DNA from: Cupriavidus gilardii
Lineage (GTDB): Bacteria > Pseudomonadota > Gammaproteobacteria > Burkholderiales > Burkholderiaceae
Direction: 5' to 3'
Assembly (NCBI RefSeq): GCF_008801915.1
Contig: NZ_VZOV01000003.1
Span: 62,001-126,000 of the forward strand
DNA length: 64,000 nt
Each line of letters starts with the position of its first letter. Position 1 is the first letter of the stretch. Shown piece by piece: positions 39,340 through 48,601 of this stretch. Position numbers and translations under genes: made by a program. The notes beneath the pieces were generated by a model. It was not told the DNA's origin, made no database searches, and saw only the letters and a program-made list of their open reading frames with translations.

Positions 39340-42257
39340 CAGGCGTGGCTCCTCGGTTCGCCGGCGCCGAACAGATTGCTGGTGCAGCGGCCGCACAGGG
39401 TCGGATGCGCGGCGTCGTGGCCGACGTCCTCGCGGTAGTGCCAGCAGCGCTCGCACTTGGCGTGGCCGGACGGATGCACGGTCACCAGCAGATCGCCGCC
39501 CTCGGGCGCCGGCGACACCGTCGCGGCCGAGGTCAGCAGCACGAAGCGCAGGTCGTCGCCGAGGCTGGCCAGCGCCTCCAGCGCCGGACCGCCGGCCTGG
39601 ATCGAGACCTCGGCCTGCAGCGACGAGCCGATGCTTCCCTCGGTCCGCACCGCCTCCAGCTGCCGGGTGACCTCGGCGCGCACCGCGCGCACCGTATGCC
39701 ATTTCTGCAGCAGATCGTCGGCCTGGTCGATCTCGGGCACCGTGTAATAGGTGCTGGTGAAGATCGTGTCGGCGTGTTCGGTGCCGTGCGCGAACACCTG
39801 CCAGGCTTCCTCGGCGGTGAACGACAGGAACGGCGCCATCCAGTGCAGCATGGCCTGCGTGATATGGAACAGCGCGTTCTGCGCGGCGCGGCGCGCCTTC
39901 GAGTTCGGCGCGGTGGTATAGAGCCGGTCCTTCAGCACGTCCAGGTAGAAGCCGCCCAGGTCCTCCGAGCAGAAGGTCTGCAGCTTGGCCACCACCGGGT
40001 GGAACTCGTAGACGTCGTAGTGCGACAGCACTTCCTTCTGCAGCTGCGCGGTCAGCGCGACCGCGTAGCGGTCGATCTCCAGCCATTCCGACGGCGGCAG
40101 CGCGTCGCGTGCGTGGTCATAGTCGGTCAGGTTGGCCAGCAGGAAGCGCAGCGTATTGCGGATGCGGCGGTAGCCTTCGACCACGCGCTTCAGGATCTCG
40201 TCGGAGATCGACAGCTCGCCCGAGTAGTCGGTCGACGCCACCCACAGCCGGATGATCTCGGCGCCCATCTTGTTGGCGACGTCCTGCGGCGACACGGTGT
40301 TGCCGATCGACTTCGACATCTTGCGGCCCTCGCCGTCGACGGTGAAGCCGTGCGTCAGCAGCGCCTTGTAGGGCGGCTTGCCGTACAGCATCGACGCCGT
40401 CAGCAGCGACGAATGGAACCAGCCGCGGTGCTGGTCCGAGCCTTCCAGATAGAGGTCGGCCAGGCGCCCGTCCGGCGTGTCGGCGGCCGCATCGTACAGG
40501 TCCTCGCGGTGCGAGCCCCGGATCACGGTCCAGTGCGTGGTGCCCGAGTCGAACCAGACGTCCAGCGTGTCGCGGTTTTTTTCGTACATCTCGGCGTCGG
40601 TCTCGCCCAGTTCCTTCAGGAACGCGGTGGCGTCCAGCGTCTGCCACGCTTCGATGCCGTGCTGCTCGACCCGCCTGGCCACGGCCTCGAGCAGCTGCGG
40701 CGTGCGCGGATGCAGCGCGCCGGTTTCCTTGTGGACGAAGAAGGCCATCGGCACGCCCCACTGGCGCTGGCGCGACAGCGTCCAGTCGGGCCGGTTGGCG
40801 ATCATGTTGTGCAGGCGCTGCTTGCCCCAGGACGGGTAGAAGGCGGTCGCGTCGATGCCTGCCAGCGCGGTCTCGCGCAGCGTCGGACCGTTGTCGGCCG
40901 GCACCACGTCCATGCCGGCGAACCATTGCGAGGTCGCGCGGTAGATGATCGGCGTCTTGTGCCGCCAGCAGTGCATGTAGCTGTGCTCGTAGCGGTGCGA
41001 GTTGAACAGGTTGCCCGAGGCCTTCAGCGTCTCGACGATGCGCGGGTTGGCATCCCAGATCGACAGCCCGCCGAACAGCGGCAGCCAGCTGGCATAGACC
41101 CCGTCGCCCATCACCGGGCTCAGGATGTCCTCGTCGCGCATGCCGTGCGCCTTGCAGGACTGGAAGTCCTCGATGCCGTAGGCGGGCGCCGAATGGACGA
41201 TGCCGGTGCCGGTATCGGTGGTCACATAGTCGCCGAGGTAGACCGGCGAGGTGCGCTCGTAGCCCGGGTCCATCTTGGCCAGCGGATGGTGGAAGCGGAC
41301 CTCGGTCAGCGCCGCGCCGGTGCAGGTCGCGACGACCTTGCCTTCGAGCTCATAAGTCTTGAGCTGTTCCTCGACGCGCTCGGTGGCCAGGATCAGGAAG
41401 CCGCGCGGCGTGTCGACCAGCGCGTATTCGACTTCGGGATGCAGGTTCAGCGCCTGGTTCGACGGGATCGTCCACGGCGTGGTGGTCCAGATCACGATCC
41501 AGCCGGGTTTGGACGACAGCGTTTCCAGCGGCACGTGGAAGGCGCGCGCGACCTTGTCGGTCTCCGCGAACGGGAAGCCGACATCGATCGACAGGTCGGT
41601 CTTGTCCTTGTACTCGACCTCGGCCTCGGCCAGCGCCGAACCGCAGTCGAAGCACCAGTTGACCGGCTTCAGGCCGCGGAAGACGTAGCCCTTCTCCAGG
41701 ATCTTGCCCAGCGCCCGGATCTCGTCGGCCTCGTTGCTGAAGTTCATCGTCAGGTAGGGGTCGTCCCAGTCGCCCAGCACGCCCAGCCGTTCGAAGTCCT
41801 TGCGCTGGCGGGCGATCTGCTCGGTCGCGTAGGCGCGTGCCTTGGCCTGGACCTCCTGCACCGGCAGGCCCTTGCCGTACTGCTTCTCGATCTGGATCTC
41901 GATCGGCATGCCGTGGCAGTCCCAGCCCGGCACGTAGACCGCGTCGAGCCCGCTGAGGCCCCGGGCCTTGATGATCATGTCCTTCAGGACCTTGTTGACG
42001 GCGTGGCCGATGTGGATGTCGCCGTTGGCGTACGGGGGGCCGTCGTGCAGCACGAATTTCTTCGCGCCGCGGCGCGCCGCGCGGATCGCCTGGTAGATCT
42101 TCTTTTCCTGCCACTGCTTGACCCACAGCGGCTCGCGCTTGGGCAGGTCGCCCCGCATCGGGAACGGGGTGTCGAGCAGGTTGACCGGGTATTTGCTCTT
42201 CTCGGCGTTCTTGTTCTCCGGCTTGGCGCCGGCCTTGGCTTGCTTGGTGTCGGACAT
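39339..42257 (-). CDS. ileS: Isoleucine-tRNA ligase
   Basis: 972 residues. HIGH-type motif [11 protein letters not shown] with HIGH at 82-85; KMSKS at 646-650; an editing domain (about 190-400) with [14 protein letters not shown]; anticodon-binding domain after 690; and a C-terminal zinc finger [24 protein letters not shown]. The N-terminal 23 residues are Lys-rich. It is the bacterial (type 1, mupirocin-sensitive class) enzyme as judged by length and zinc finger. Between ribF (117 nt upstream) and lspA (overlapping). Confidence 0.98.
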   Translation of the reverse strand: MSDTKQAKAGAKPENKNAEKSKYPVNLLDTPFPMRGDLPKREPLWVKQWQEKKIYQAIRAARRGAKKFVLHDGPPYANGDIHIGHAVNKVLKDMIIKARGLSGLDAVYVPGWDCHGMPIEIQIEKQYGKGLPVQEVQAKARAYATEQIARQRKDFERLGVLGDWDDPYLTMNFSNEADEIRALGKILEKGYVFRGLKPVNWCFDCGSALAEAEVEYKDKTDLSIDVGFPFAETDKVARAFHVPLETLSSKPGWIVIWTTTPWTIPSNQALNLHPEVEYALVDTPRGFLILATERVEEQLKTYELEGKVVATCTGAALTEVRFHHPLAKMDPGYERTSPVYLGDYVTTDTGTGIVHSAPAYGIEDFQSCKAHGMRDEDILSPVMGDGVYASWLPLFGGLSIWDANPRIVETLKASGNLFNSHRYEHSYMHCWRHKTPIIYRATSQWFAGMDVVPADNGPTLRETALAGIDATAFYPSWGKQRLHNMIANRPDWTLSRQRQWGVPMAFFVHKETGALHPRTPQLLEAVARRVEQHGIEAWQTLDATAFLKELGETDAEMYEKNRDTLDVWFDSGTTHWTVIRGSHREDLYDAAADTPDGRLADLYLEGSDQHRGWFHSSLLTASMLYGKPPYKALLTHGFTVDGEGRKMSKSIGNTVSPQDVANKMGAEIIRLWVASTDYSGELSISDEILKRVVEGYRRIRNTLRFLLANLTDYDHARDALPPSEWLEIDRYAVALTAQLQKEVLSHYDVYEFHPVVAKLQTFCSEDLGGFYLDVLKDRLYTTAPNSKARRAAQNALFHITQAMLHWMAPFLSFTAEEAWQVFAHGTEHADTIFTSTYYTVPEIDQADDLLQKWHTVRAVRAEVTRQLEAVRTEGSIGSSLQAEVSIQAGGPALEALASLGDDLRFVLLTSAATVSPAPEGGDLLVTVHPSGHAKCERCWHYREDVGHDAAHPTLCGRCTSNLFGAGEPRSHA

Positions 42258-42374
42258 GACGATTCTCAGGGCGATTCGGTGAGCGCCCGGCCCGGACGGA
42301 GCGGGGCCGGCGCGAAAATTGGGCTGGGTCGGCGGTGACCCGGCTGCGCGCGCATGCGCGGCGAAAGCCGGCCG

Positions 42375-43391
42375 CTAGCTAATTCGGTCCGTGGCGGAGG
42401 TGGTGCGCACCGCCGGCGCGCCGGCGGTGCCGGCAGCGTCCGCCGCGGTCTGCGCGTCGGGCTCGGTCAGGCCGAAAAAGGCGCGCGCGTCGGCGCAGTC
42501 CTTGGCGATCGCCGCGGTCAGCGCTTCCAGCGAGTCGAAACGCGCTTCATCGCGCAGCTTCTTGATGAACTCGACCCGCACCAGCTTGCCGTAGACGCTG
42601 CGGTCGAAATCGAACAGATGCACTTCCAGCAATACCCGTCCGGCGTCCTCGACAGTCGGCCGCACGCCGATGCTGGCCACGCCCGGCAGCGGGGTGTCGG
42701 CGATGCCGTGCACCTGCACCACGAAGATCCCGTTGACCGCCGGGCGCTTGTGCGCAATGCGCAGGTTCAGCGTCGGGAAGCCGAGGTCGCGGCCCAGCTT
42801 GCGCCCATGGACCACGTGTCCGCTGATCGCATAGCCATGGCCGAGCAGCCGGCGCGCATGGTCCAGGTCCCCGTCGGCCAGCGCCTGGCGGACCGCCGAG
42901 CTGGAGATCCGCACGCCGCCCTCGGAGACCGAGCCCATCTGCTCGACGTCGAAGCCGTAGCGCTTGCCGGCCTGCTGCAGATAGGCGAAGTCGCCGGCGC
43001 GCCTGGCGCCGAAGCGGAAGTCGTCGCCGACCAGCACCCAGCGCGCATGCAGCCCGTGCCACAGCACGTTCTCGACGAAGGCTTCGGGGGACTGGGCGGC
43101 GAAATGGGCGTTGAAGTGCTCGACCACCACGCGGTCGACGCCGTTGCGGCGCAGGCTTTCGAGCTTGTCGCGCAGCAGCGCGATGCGGGTCGGCGCGCGG
43201 TCCGGCGTGAAGAATTCGCGCGGGTGCGGCTCGAAGGTCATCACGCACAGCGGCAGCCCGCGCGCGTCGGCCGCCGCGCGCGCGCGCGCGAGCAGGGACT
43301 GGTGGCCCCGGTGCACTCCGTCGAAATTGCCGATGGTGAGTGCGCAGGGTGCCCGGCTCTCGGCATTGGGCAGGCCGCGGAAGACTTTCAC
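42375..43391 (-). CDS. ribF: Bifunctional riboflavin kinase / FAD synthetase
   Basis: 338 residues from a GTG at 43391. The N-terminal FAD synthetase part has TIGNFDGVHRGHQ, LVGDDFRFGARRAGD and RISSSAVRQALADGD; the C-terminal riboflavin kinase part has GRKLGRDLGFPTLNL and VASIGVRPTVED. The last 25 residues are an Ala/Thr-rich tail. It makes FMN and FAD and heads the ribF-ileS-lspA-coaBC-dut run. Divergent from the histidine kinase gene across a tandem-repeat region. Confidence 0.96.
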   Translation of the reverse strand: MKVFRGLPNAESRAPCALTIGNFDGVHRGHQSLLARARAAADARGLPLCVMTFEPHPREFFTPDRAPTRIALLRDKLESLRRNGVDRVVVEHFNAHFAAQSPEAFVENVLWHGLHARWVLVGDDFRFGARRAGDFAYLQQAGKRYGFDVEQMGSVSEGGVRISSSAVRQALADGDLDHARRLLGHGYAISGHVVHGRKLGRDLGFPTLNLRIAHKRPAVNGIFVVQVHGIADTPLPGVASIGVRPTVEDAGRVLLEVHLFDFDRSVYGKLVRVEFIKKLRDEARFDSLEALTAAIAKDCADARAFFGLTEPDAQTAADAAGTAGAPAVRTTSATDRIS

Positions 43392-43426
43392 GAGGACGGC
43401 GACAAACGGTTAGGAATAAAGGCTGG

Positions 43427-43432
43427 ATTATA
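43427..43432 (-). promoter_or_regulatory. -10 box of ribF
   Basis: Perfect TATAAT followed by CCAGCC, 35 nt before the GTG start. It shares the 12-mer TATAATCCAGCC with the murB promoter. Confidence 0.55.
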
Positions 43433-43460
43433 AAGGGAACGGGCGCTTTGCCCCGCCTTG

Positions 43461-43536
43461 CGGCACAAGGACGGCACAAGGGCGGCCACGCGCGGCACAA
43501 GCCCGGCACAAGCGCGGCACAAGCGTGGCACAAGCG
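43461..43536. repeat. 11-bp tandem repeat, seven copies, between ribF and the histidine kinase gene
   Basis: Units CGGCACAAGGA, CGGCACAAGGG, CGGCCACGCG (10 bp), CGGCACAAGCC, CGGCACAAGCG, CGGCACAAGCG, TGGCACAAGCG. The array lies just upstream of the ribF -10 box and about 90 bp before the kinase start. Read in frame it would add a His/Arg-rich N-terminus to the kinase, which is judged non-coding. Confidence 0.9.
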
Positions 43537-43625
43537 CGCGGCCGGCGCGGGGGGACGGCCGGCGCGTGGGCCCGCCCGCCGGCCGATCCGGCCCGGTGGC
43601 GCGCCGCGGCGAAAGTCGGCATGAT

Positions 43626-45473
43626 ATGCCGCGTCCACATTCTTGCCGTCACGCACGCCGACCTCCGGTGCCGCCCGCCAACCTGATCGCGCAGCTCAAG
43701 CGCATCCTTCCGCCGCCCGCGCCGCCGCTGGACGCCGATACCGAGGCCAAGCTGCTGGCGGCGGTCCATCGGGTCGTGCCCAGCGGCATCGTGGCGGCGC
43801 TGCTGCTGCCGGGGCTGACCACCGCCGCCTTCTGGCACGAGGCAAGCCGCGGCGCGCTGCTGGCCTGGTGCGCGGCGATGCTGCTGCAGGCGGCCGGCTG
43901 CACGTGGTTCTACCTGGGCTACCTGCGCGATATCCCGCACCTGAGCCGCTCGGCCCATACGCGCAAGTGGCGCGACCCGATGCGCGGCGTCGCGGTGCTG
44001 GTCGGCCTGAGCTGGGGCAGCGCCGCGCTGCTGCACCTGGTGTCGTCGTCCGCCGTGTTTTCCGGCGTGCTGCTGGTGCTGACGCTCGGCGCGCTGGCCG
44101 GCGGCGCGAGCTCGCAGGCACCGGCGCCGGTCAACCTGCTCTATGTCGGCATTCCGATCCTGGTGCCCAATCTGTTGCTGGCCGGCTACGCGTTTCCCGG
44201 CCACGGCGGCTATATCCGGCTGCTGCTGCTGATCTATGCGCTGATGCTGGCGCGCCACGCGCTGAACCTGCACGGCTCGCTGGTGCGCGCGATCCGGCTG
44301 GAGGGCGAAAGCCGGCGGCTGGCGCGGCAGTTCCAGCAGGAGAAGGAGCGCGCACTGCATGCCAGCGAGGAGAAATCCCGCTTCCTGGCCGCCGCCAGCC
44401 ACGATCTGCGCCAGCCGGTGCATGCGCTGGTGATGCTGGTCGAGGCGCTGCGCGCGCGCAACGATTCGCCGGCGCTGCGGCCGCTGGTCGAGCAGGTGGC
44501 GGCCGGCACGCAGACCATCGATCTGCTGTTCCGCTCGCTGCTGGACCTGTCCAAGCTCGAGGGGCGCAAGGTGCTGCCGACACTGGAGCCCTGCGACGCC
44601 GGCCAGCTGGTGCGCGAGGTCTGCGACCAGTTCGCCGGCGACGCGCAGGCGTCCGGGCTGCGGCTGTCGCCGCGCGTCGCCGGCGAGCTGCATGCGATGG
44701 CCGAGCCGGTGCTGCTGCGCCGCGCGCTGTTCAATCTGGTCCAGAACGCGCTGCGCTACACGCGCCAGGGCCGGGTGCTGGTCGCCGCGCGCATGCGCGG
44801 TACGCAGGTTCGCATCGAGGTCTGGGACACCGGCGCGGGCATCCCGGCCGAGCACCTGCCGGAGATCTTCGGCCCGTACTTCCAGGTCCACAATCCGCAG
44901 CGCGACCGCTCGCACGGCCTCGGCCTGGGTCTGGCGATCTTCAAGGAATGCGTGCGGCTGATGCGCGGCACCTACGGCGTGCGTTCGGTGCCGGGCAAGG
45001 GCTCGATGTTCTGGTTCACGCTGAATCCGGCCCCGGCCGAGTCGGTCGCGACGATCCGCGCGATGCGCAGCGACGCGGTGGCGCAGCGTACGATGCCGGA
45101 TCGGCTGCATGGCGAGGTGCTGGTGGTCGACGACGACAGCCACGTGCGCAACGCCTGGATCGCGCTGATGGAGGCCTGGGGCGTGCGGGTGTCGTGCGCC
45201 GCCGATGGCGCCGAGGCCGAGCGGATGTTTGCGGACGGCCTGCGGCCCGACATCATCTTCTGCGACCTGCGCCTGCCGGGAAAGGAAAACGGCCTGGCGC
45301 TGCTCGAACGCTGGCAGCAGACGCAGCCGCAGGCGCGCAGCGCGCTGCTGACCGGCGACCTGAAGTCGGCGGCGCTGGCCGAGGCCGAGGAGGCGGGCTA
45401 CTTCGTGCTGCCCAAGCCGGTCGATCCGGGCGCGCTGCGGATGCTGCTGCGGCGCTGGCTGCGGACGGTCTGA
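43626..45473 (+). CDS. Membrane hybrid sensor histidine kinase with C-terminal receiver
   Basis: 615 residues. About six membrane segments span residues 50-220. The dimerisation/phosphoacceptor region is FLAAASHDLRQPVHAL with His259; the ATPase domain shows NLVQNALRYT (N box), WDTGAGIP (G1) and HGLGLGLAIFKE (G2). A receiver domain from about 500 has VLVVDDDSHVRNAW and phosphoacceptor Asp547 in IIFCDLRLPG. No periplasmic sensor domain is evident, so the signal may be sensed in the membrane. It converges on a NarL/FixJ-type regulator gene that is a plausible partner. The ATG at 43626 lies within a small palindrome; downstream GTG starts are possible. Confidence 0.88.
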   Translation: MPRPHSCRHARRPPVPPANLIAQLKRILPPPAPPLDADTEAKLLAAVHRVVPSGIVAALLLPGLTTAAFWHEASRGALLAWCAAMLLQAAGCTWFYLGYLRDIPHLSRSAHTRKWRDPMRGVAVLVGLSWGSAALLHLVSSSAVFSGVLLVLTLGALAGGASSQAPAPVNLLYVGIPILVPNLLLAGYAFPGHGGYIRLLLLIYALMLARHALNLHGSLVRAIRLEGESRRLARQFQQEKERALHASEEKSRFLAAASHDLRQPVHALVMLVEALRARNDSPALRPLVEQVAAGTQTIDLLFRSLLDLSKLEGRKVLPTLEPCDAGQLVREVCDQFAGDAQASGLRLSPRVAGELHAMAEPVLLRRALFNLVQNALRYTRQGRVLVAARMRGTQVRIEVWDTGAGIPAEHLPEIFGPYFQVHNPQRDRSHGLGLGLAIFKECVRLMRGTYGVRSVPGKGSMFWFTLNPAPAESVATIRAMRSDAVAQRTMPDRLHGEVLVVDDDSHVRNAWIALMEAWGVRVSCAADGAEAERMFADGLRPDIIFCDLRLPGKENGLALLERWQQTQPQARSALLTGDLKSAALAEAEEAGYFVLPKPVDPGALRMLLRRWLRTV

Positions 45474-45480
45474 CAGCGCC

Positions 45481-45522
45481 GGCCGAGCGGCCGAGCGGCC
45501 GGAGCGGCCGGAGCGGCCAGGC
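45481..45522. repeat. 8-9 bp tandem repeat between the kinase and regulator genes
   Basis: Units GGCCGAGC x2, GGCCGGAGC x2, GGCCAGGC, fully G+C-rich, occupying almost the whole 57-bp gap between two converging genes. Confidence 0.8.
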
Positions 45523-45530
45523 GCCGGCCC

Positions 45531-46190
45531 CTACTGCCGCAGCCGGAACCGCTCCATCCGCGACATCACCTGCATCCGCGTGCGCACGCCCAGCCGCTGC
45601 AGGATCGCCGACACGTGCTCCTTGACGGTGTTTTCCGTCAGCCCGAGCTCGCGCGCGATCACCTTGTTCGGCAGGCCCTCGAGCACCAGCGCCAGCACCG
45701 AGCCCTGGCGCGGCGTCAGGCCGAGCTCGGCCGGCGTGACCGGAATGCTGTGCGTGGGGCCGAAGGCGCGCGGCTGGCCGTTCAAGGCCTCGTCGGACGG
45801 AAAGGCGGTGTCGCCGGCCAGCACGCGGCGTACCACCGCGGCGAAAGCGGGCGCGTCCAGATGCTTGCCGACGAAGCCGAAGGCCGACAGCGCGCGGGCA
45901 CGCTCGACGATTTCGGGCGTGGCCTCGGCCGACATGAAGATGAAGCGCGCGGCCGGCACGATCGACTTGAGCGTCTGCATGGCGTCGAAGCCGGTGCCGT
46001 CGTTCAGCCAGATATCGAGCAGCACGATATCGGGCCGCAGCCCGCGCTGGAGAGTACTCAGCGCCTCGGAGGCGCTCCCGGCGGCATGGACTGCAACATC
46101 GGGCATGACCTGCGCCAGGAACAGGGTAGTGCCGGACAGCGCCATGGGGTGGTCGTCGACCACCAGCAAGGTCGGTGCAACATTCGACAT
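45531..46190 (-). CDS. Response regulator, NarL/FixJ family (LuxR-type DNA-binding domain)
   Basis: 219 residues. The receiver domain has the acidic pair in VVDDHPMALSG, phosphoacceptor Asp59 in DIVLLDIW, and the conserved Lys in FGFVGKHLDAP. The C-terminal LuxR-type helix-turn-helix is LTPRQGSVLALVLEGLPNKVIARELGLTENTVKEHVSAILQRL (quoted here in overlapping parts: GLPNKVIARELGLTENTVKE). It converges on the hybrid kinase; the genes face tail to tail with 57 bp between, an uncommon but real arrangement for partner pairs. Target genes are unknown. Confidence 0.9.
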   Translation of the reverse strand: MSNVAPTLLVVDDHPMALSGTTLFLAQVMPDVAVHAAGSASEALSTLQRGLRPDIVLLDIWLNDGTGFDAMQTLKSIVPAARFIFMSAEATPEIVERARALSAFGFVGKHLDAPAFAAVVRRVLAGDTAFPSDEALNGQPRAFGPTHSIPVTPAELGLTPRQGSVLALVLEGLPNKVIARELGLTENTVKEHVSAILQRLGVRTRMQVMSRMERFRLRQ

Positions 46191-46375
46191 GCGATTTCCC
46201 GTCTAAAACAGCTTCGCCCTTGTTGTATGGTCCCGTCCCGTCGAGCAGGCGGATTGGCGATAGGGCGACTCTAGCAGAGCGAGCGGGGCGTCACAATCCG
46301 CAATCGGGGGAAGCAACGGCCGGCGAGTTTGCGCCGCCGGGGTCTCCAGCGCGCTGTGGCGGGGCGCCGCCTTGG

Positions 46376-46381
46376 TAGAAT
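46376..46381 (+). promoter_or_regulatory. -10 box of purN
   Basis: TAGAAT followed by TGCGCG and the ATG at 46388. There is no ribosome binding site before the ATG, so the mRNA may be leaderless. Confidence 0.5.
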
Positions 46382-46387
46382 TGCGCG

Positions 46388-47092
46388 ATGAAAAATATCG
46401 TCATCCTTATCTCGGGACGCGGTTCCAACATGGAAGCGATCGTCCGGGCCTGCAGCGAGCAGGCCTGGCCGGCACGGATCGCCGCCGTGCTGTCCAGCCG
46501 TCCCGACGCGCCCGGCCTCAAGTTCGCCGCGGCGCAAGGCATTCCGGTCGGCGTGGTCGATCATCGCCACTATCCCGACCGGGCCAGCTTCGACAAGGCG
46601 CTGGCCAACGCGATCGACGCCCACGTGCCCGATCTGGTGGTGCTGGCTGGCTTCATGCGGATCCTGACGCCCGAATTCGTCGAGCACTATGCCGGCCGGA
46701 TGATGAACATCCATCCGTCGCTGCTGCCCAGCTTCCCCGGCCTGCATACCCACCAGCAGGCGCTGGAAGCCGGCGTCAAGGTGCACGGCGCCAGCGTGCA
46801 TTTCGTCACCGCGGCGCTGGACCACGGTCCCATCGTGCTGCAGGCGGCCATCGAGATCGGGCCCGAGGACACGCCCGAAACGCTGGCGGCGCGGCTGCTG
46901 CCTTGCGAACACCAGATCTATCCGCGCGCGGTGCGCTGGTTCGTCGAAGGACGGCTGCGCGTCAAGGACGGCGTGGTCCATGTCGATCCGCCGGAGCCGC
47001 AATTGCTGATCGCGCTGGCGGCCTCGGACTCCCCCTCGGACTCCCCCTCGGACTCCGCCAACCCTGTCGATACCACCGGAGCCCGTCAATGA
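46388..47092 (+). CDS. purN: Phosphoribosylglycinamide formyltransferase
   Basis: 234 residues (E. coli 212). It formylates glycinamide ribotide using 10-formyl-tetrahydrofolate. N-terminal ILISGRGSNMEAI; catalytic residues in MNIHPSLLPSFPGLHTH (Asn, His) and HFVTAALDHGPI (Asp). The C-terminal extension contains a tandem SDSP repeat encoded by three 12-bp units. Its stop overlaps the rsmB start as ATGA. Confidence 0.96.
   Translation: MKNIVILISGRGSNMEAIVRACSEQAWPARIAAVLSSRPDAPGLKFAAAQGIPVGVVDHRHYPDRASFDKALANAIDAHVPDLVVLAGFMRILTPEFVEHYAGRMMNIHPSLLPSFPGLHTHQQALEAGVKVHGASVHFVTAALDHGPIVLQAAIEIGPEDTPETLAARLLPCEHQIYPRAVRWFVEGRLRVKDGVVHVDPPEPQLLIALAASDSPSDSPSDSANPVDTTGARQ
47021..47056 (+). repeat. 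In-frame 12-bp tandem repeat in the 3' part of purN
   Basis: Three copies of (G/C)CCTCGGACTCC encoding an SDSP-SDSP-SDS tail after the end of the conserved PurN fold. In-frame units can vary in number without breaking the gene. Confidence 0.85.
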
Positions 47093-48492
47093 CCCGTCCC
47101 GCCCAGGCACCGCGCGGCGGCGCGCGTCCGTCCCCGCGCAGCAAGCGCAAGCCCACCCCGCTGCGCAAGGCCGGCGCGCCGCGCGAGAGCGCCAGCGATG
47201 GCCAGGTTCGTCCGCATGGCGCCCTGCATGCCACGCATATCCAGCATATCGACCGGCTGCTCGGCAAGGTGATGCTGTTCGCGCGGCCCGCCGACGCCGT
47301 GGTCAGCTACTACTTCCGCGAAAACCCCAAACTGGGCCATCGCGAGCGCGGCATCATCGCCGAGGCGGTGTTCGCCGTGCTGCGCCGGCGCGTGGAATTC
47401 GCCCAGTTTGCCGAGTCGGGCTCGGGCGCCGCCCCGCGCCGGCTGGCGCTGCTGGGCCTGGCGGCGACGCTGGGCCGCGACGCGCTGACGCCGTTCCTGT
47501 ACCCCGACGAGGCGCAGTGGCTGGACCGGCTGATGACGATCGAGCGCGCCAGCCTGGCACCGCGCGTGCGCGCCAACCTGCCCGAATGGCTGTACGAGCA
47601 GCTGGTCGCCCGGCATGGCGAGGCCTTTACCGCGGCGCTCGGCGATGCCTGGCTGCGTCCGGCACCGCTGGATCTGCGCGCCAATCTGATCAAGACCTCG
47701 CGCGAGGCCGTGCTGGCGCAGCTGGAGGAGGCCGAACTCGCGGCCGAGCCGACGCCGATCGCGCCGACCGGCATCCGGCTGGCCGGCAAGCCGGCGCTGA
47801 ACCAGCTGCCGATCTTCGTCAACGGACTGGTCGAGGTGCAGGACGAGGGCAGTCAGCTGCTGTGCCATCTGGTGGCGCCGCGGCGCGGCGAGATGGTGGT
47901 CGATTTCTGCGCCGGCGCGGGCGGCAAGACCCTGGCGCTTGGCGCGCTGATGCGCTCGACCGGACGGCTCTATGCCTTCGACGTGTCCGACAAGCGCCTG
48001 GCGAACCTGAAGCCGCGGCTGGCGCGCAGCGGCCTGTCGAACGTCCATCCGGTGCTGATCGACTCGGAACAGGATGCCAAGGTCAAGCGCCTGGCCGGCA
48101 AGATCGACCGCGTGCTGGTCGACGCGCCGTGCAGCGGCCTCGGTACGCTGCGGCGCAATCCGGACCTCAAATGGCGCCAGACTCCGCAGACGGTGCTGGA
48201 GTTGACCGCCAAGCAGACCGCGATCCTCGAATCGGCGGCGCGGCTGGTCAAGCCGGGCGGCCGCGTGGTCTACGCGACCTGCAGCGTGCTGGAGGCCGAG
48301 AACGAGGCGATCGTGCGCGACTTCCTGAGCCGCCATGCCGACTTCCAGCTGGTGCCGGTCGCGCAGGTGCTGGCCGAGCAGAAAATTGCGATCGCCGACC
48401 TGCCGGATGACGCGCAGACGCTGGCGCTCTATCCTCATCTGCACCAGACCGATGGCTTCTTCGCGGCGGTGCTGGAGCGGACGCGTCCATGA
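47089..48492 (+). CDS. rsmB: 16S rRNA (cytosine-C5) methyltransferase, RsmB family
   Basis: 467 residues. An Arg/Pro-rich N-terminus (1-45) is followed by a NusB-like RNA-binding region and the NOL1/NOP2/Sun methyltransferase core. SAM-binding VVDFCAGAGGKTLALGALM; catalytic cysteines Cys348 (DAPCSGLGTLRRNPD) and Cys398 (YATCSVLEAENE). RsmB methylates C967 of 16S rRNA in E. coli; related paralogs exist, so the exact site is inference. It starts at the ATGA overlap with purN and ends at a strong terminator. Confidence 0.85.
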   Translation: MTRPAQAPRGGARPSPRSKRKPTPLRKAGAPRESASDGQVRPHGALHATHIQHIDRLLGKVMLFARPADAVVSYYFRENPKLGHRERGIIAEAVFAVLRRRVEFAQFAESGSGAAPRRLALLGLAATLGRDALTPFLYPDEAQWLDRLMTIERASLAPRVRANLPEWLYEQLVARHGEAFTAALGDAWLRPAPLDLRANLIKTSREAVLAQLEEAELAAEPTPIAPTGIRLAGKPALNQLPIFVNGLVEVQDEGSQLLCHLVAPRRGEMVVDFCAGAGGKTLALGALMRSTGRLYAFDVSDKRLANLKPRLARSGLSNVHPVLIDSEQDAKVKRLAGKIDRVLVDAPCSGLGTLRRNPDLKWRQTPQTVLELTAKQTAILESAARLVKPGGRVVYATCSVLEAENEAIVRDFLSRHADFQLVPVAQVLAEQKIAIADLPDDAQTLALYPHLHQTDGFFAAVLERTRP

Positions 48493-48524
48493 GCATGGGG
48501 GCTCCGGCCCCTGTCGTTTCACGG

Positions 48525-48556
48525 ATACCGGGCACCGATGGCCCGGTATTTTTTTG
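48525..48556 (+). terminator. Terminator of purN-rsmB
   Basis: ATACCGGGC / GCCCGGTAT, a 9-bp stem with a 7-nt loop, followed by TTTTTTTG. Confidence 0.93.
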
Positions 48557-48601
48557 TTCTTCGCTGTTTCCATTGTCTCCACTGGTTGAACTCGTCGATC
48601 G

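Noticed and set aside
39345-42338. 997-codon plus-strand ORF antisense to ileS
   Set aside because: It covers an unmistakable ileS and its translation is low-complexity Arg/Ala/Val/Gln-rich, as expected from the opposite strand of a GC-rich gene with biased third positions.
43461-43536. 11-bp tandem array as a possible CRISPR
   Set aside because: Units are contiguous with no unique spacers, too short for CRISPR repeats, and no cas genes are present.
43458-43625. Longer N-terminus for the hybrid kinase
   Set aside because: It would translate the tandem repeat into a His/Arg/Thr-rich stretch before the membrane segments, with no family support.
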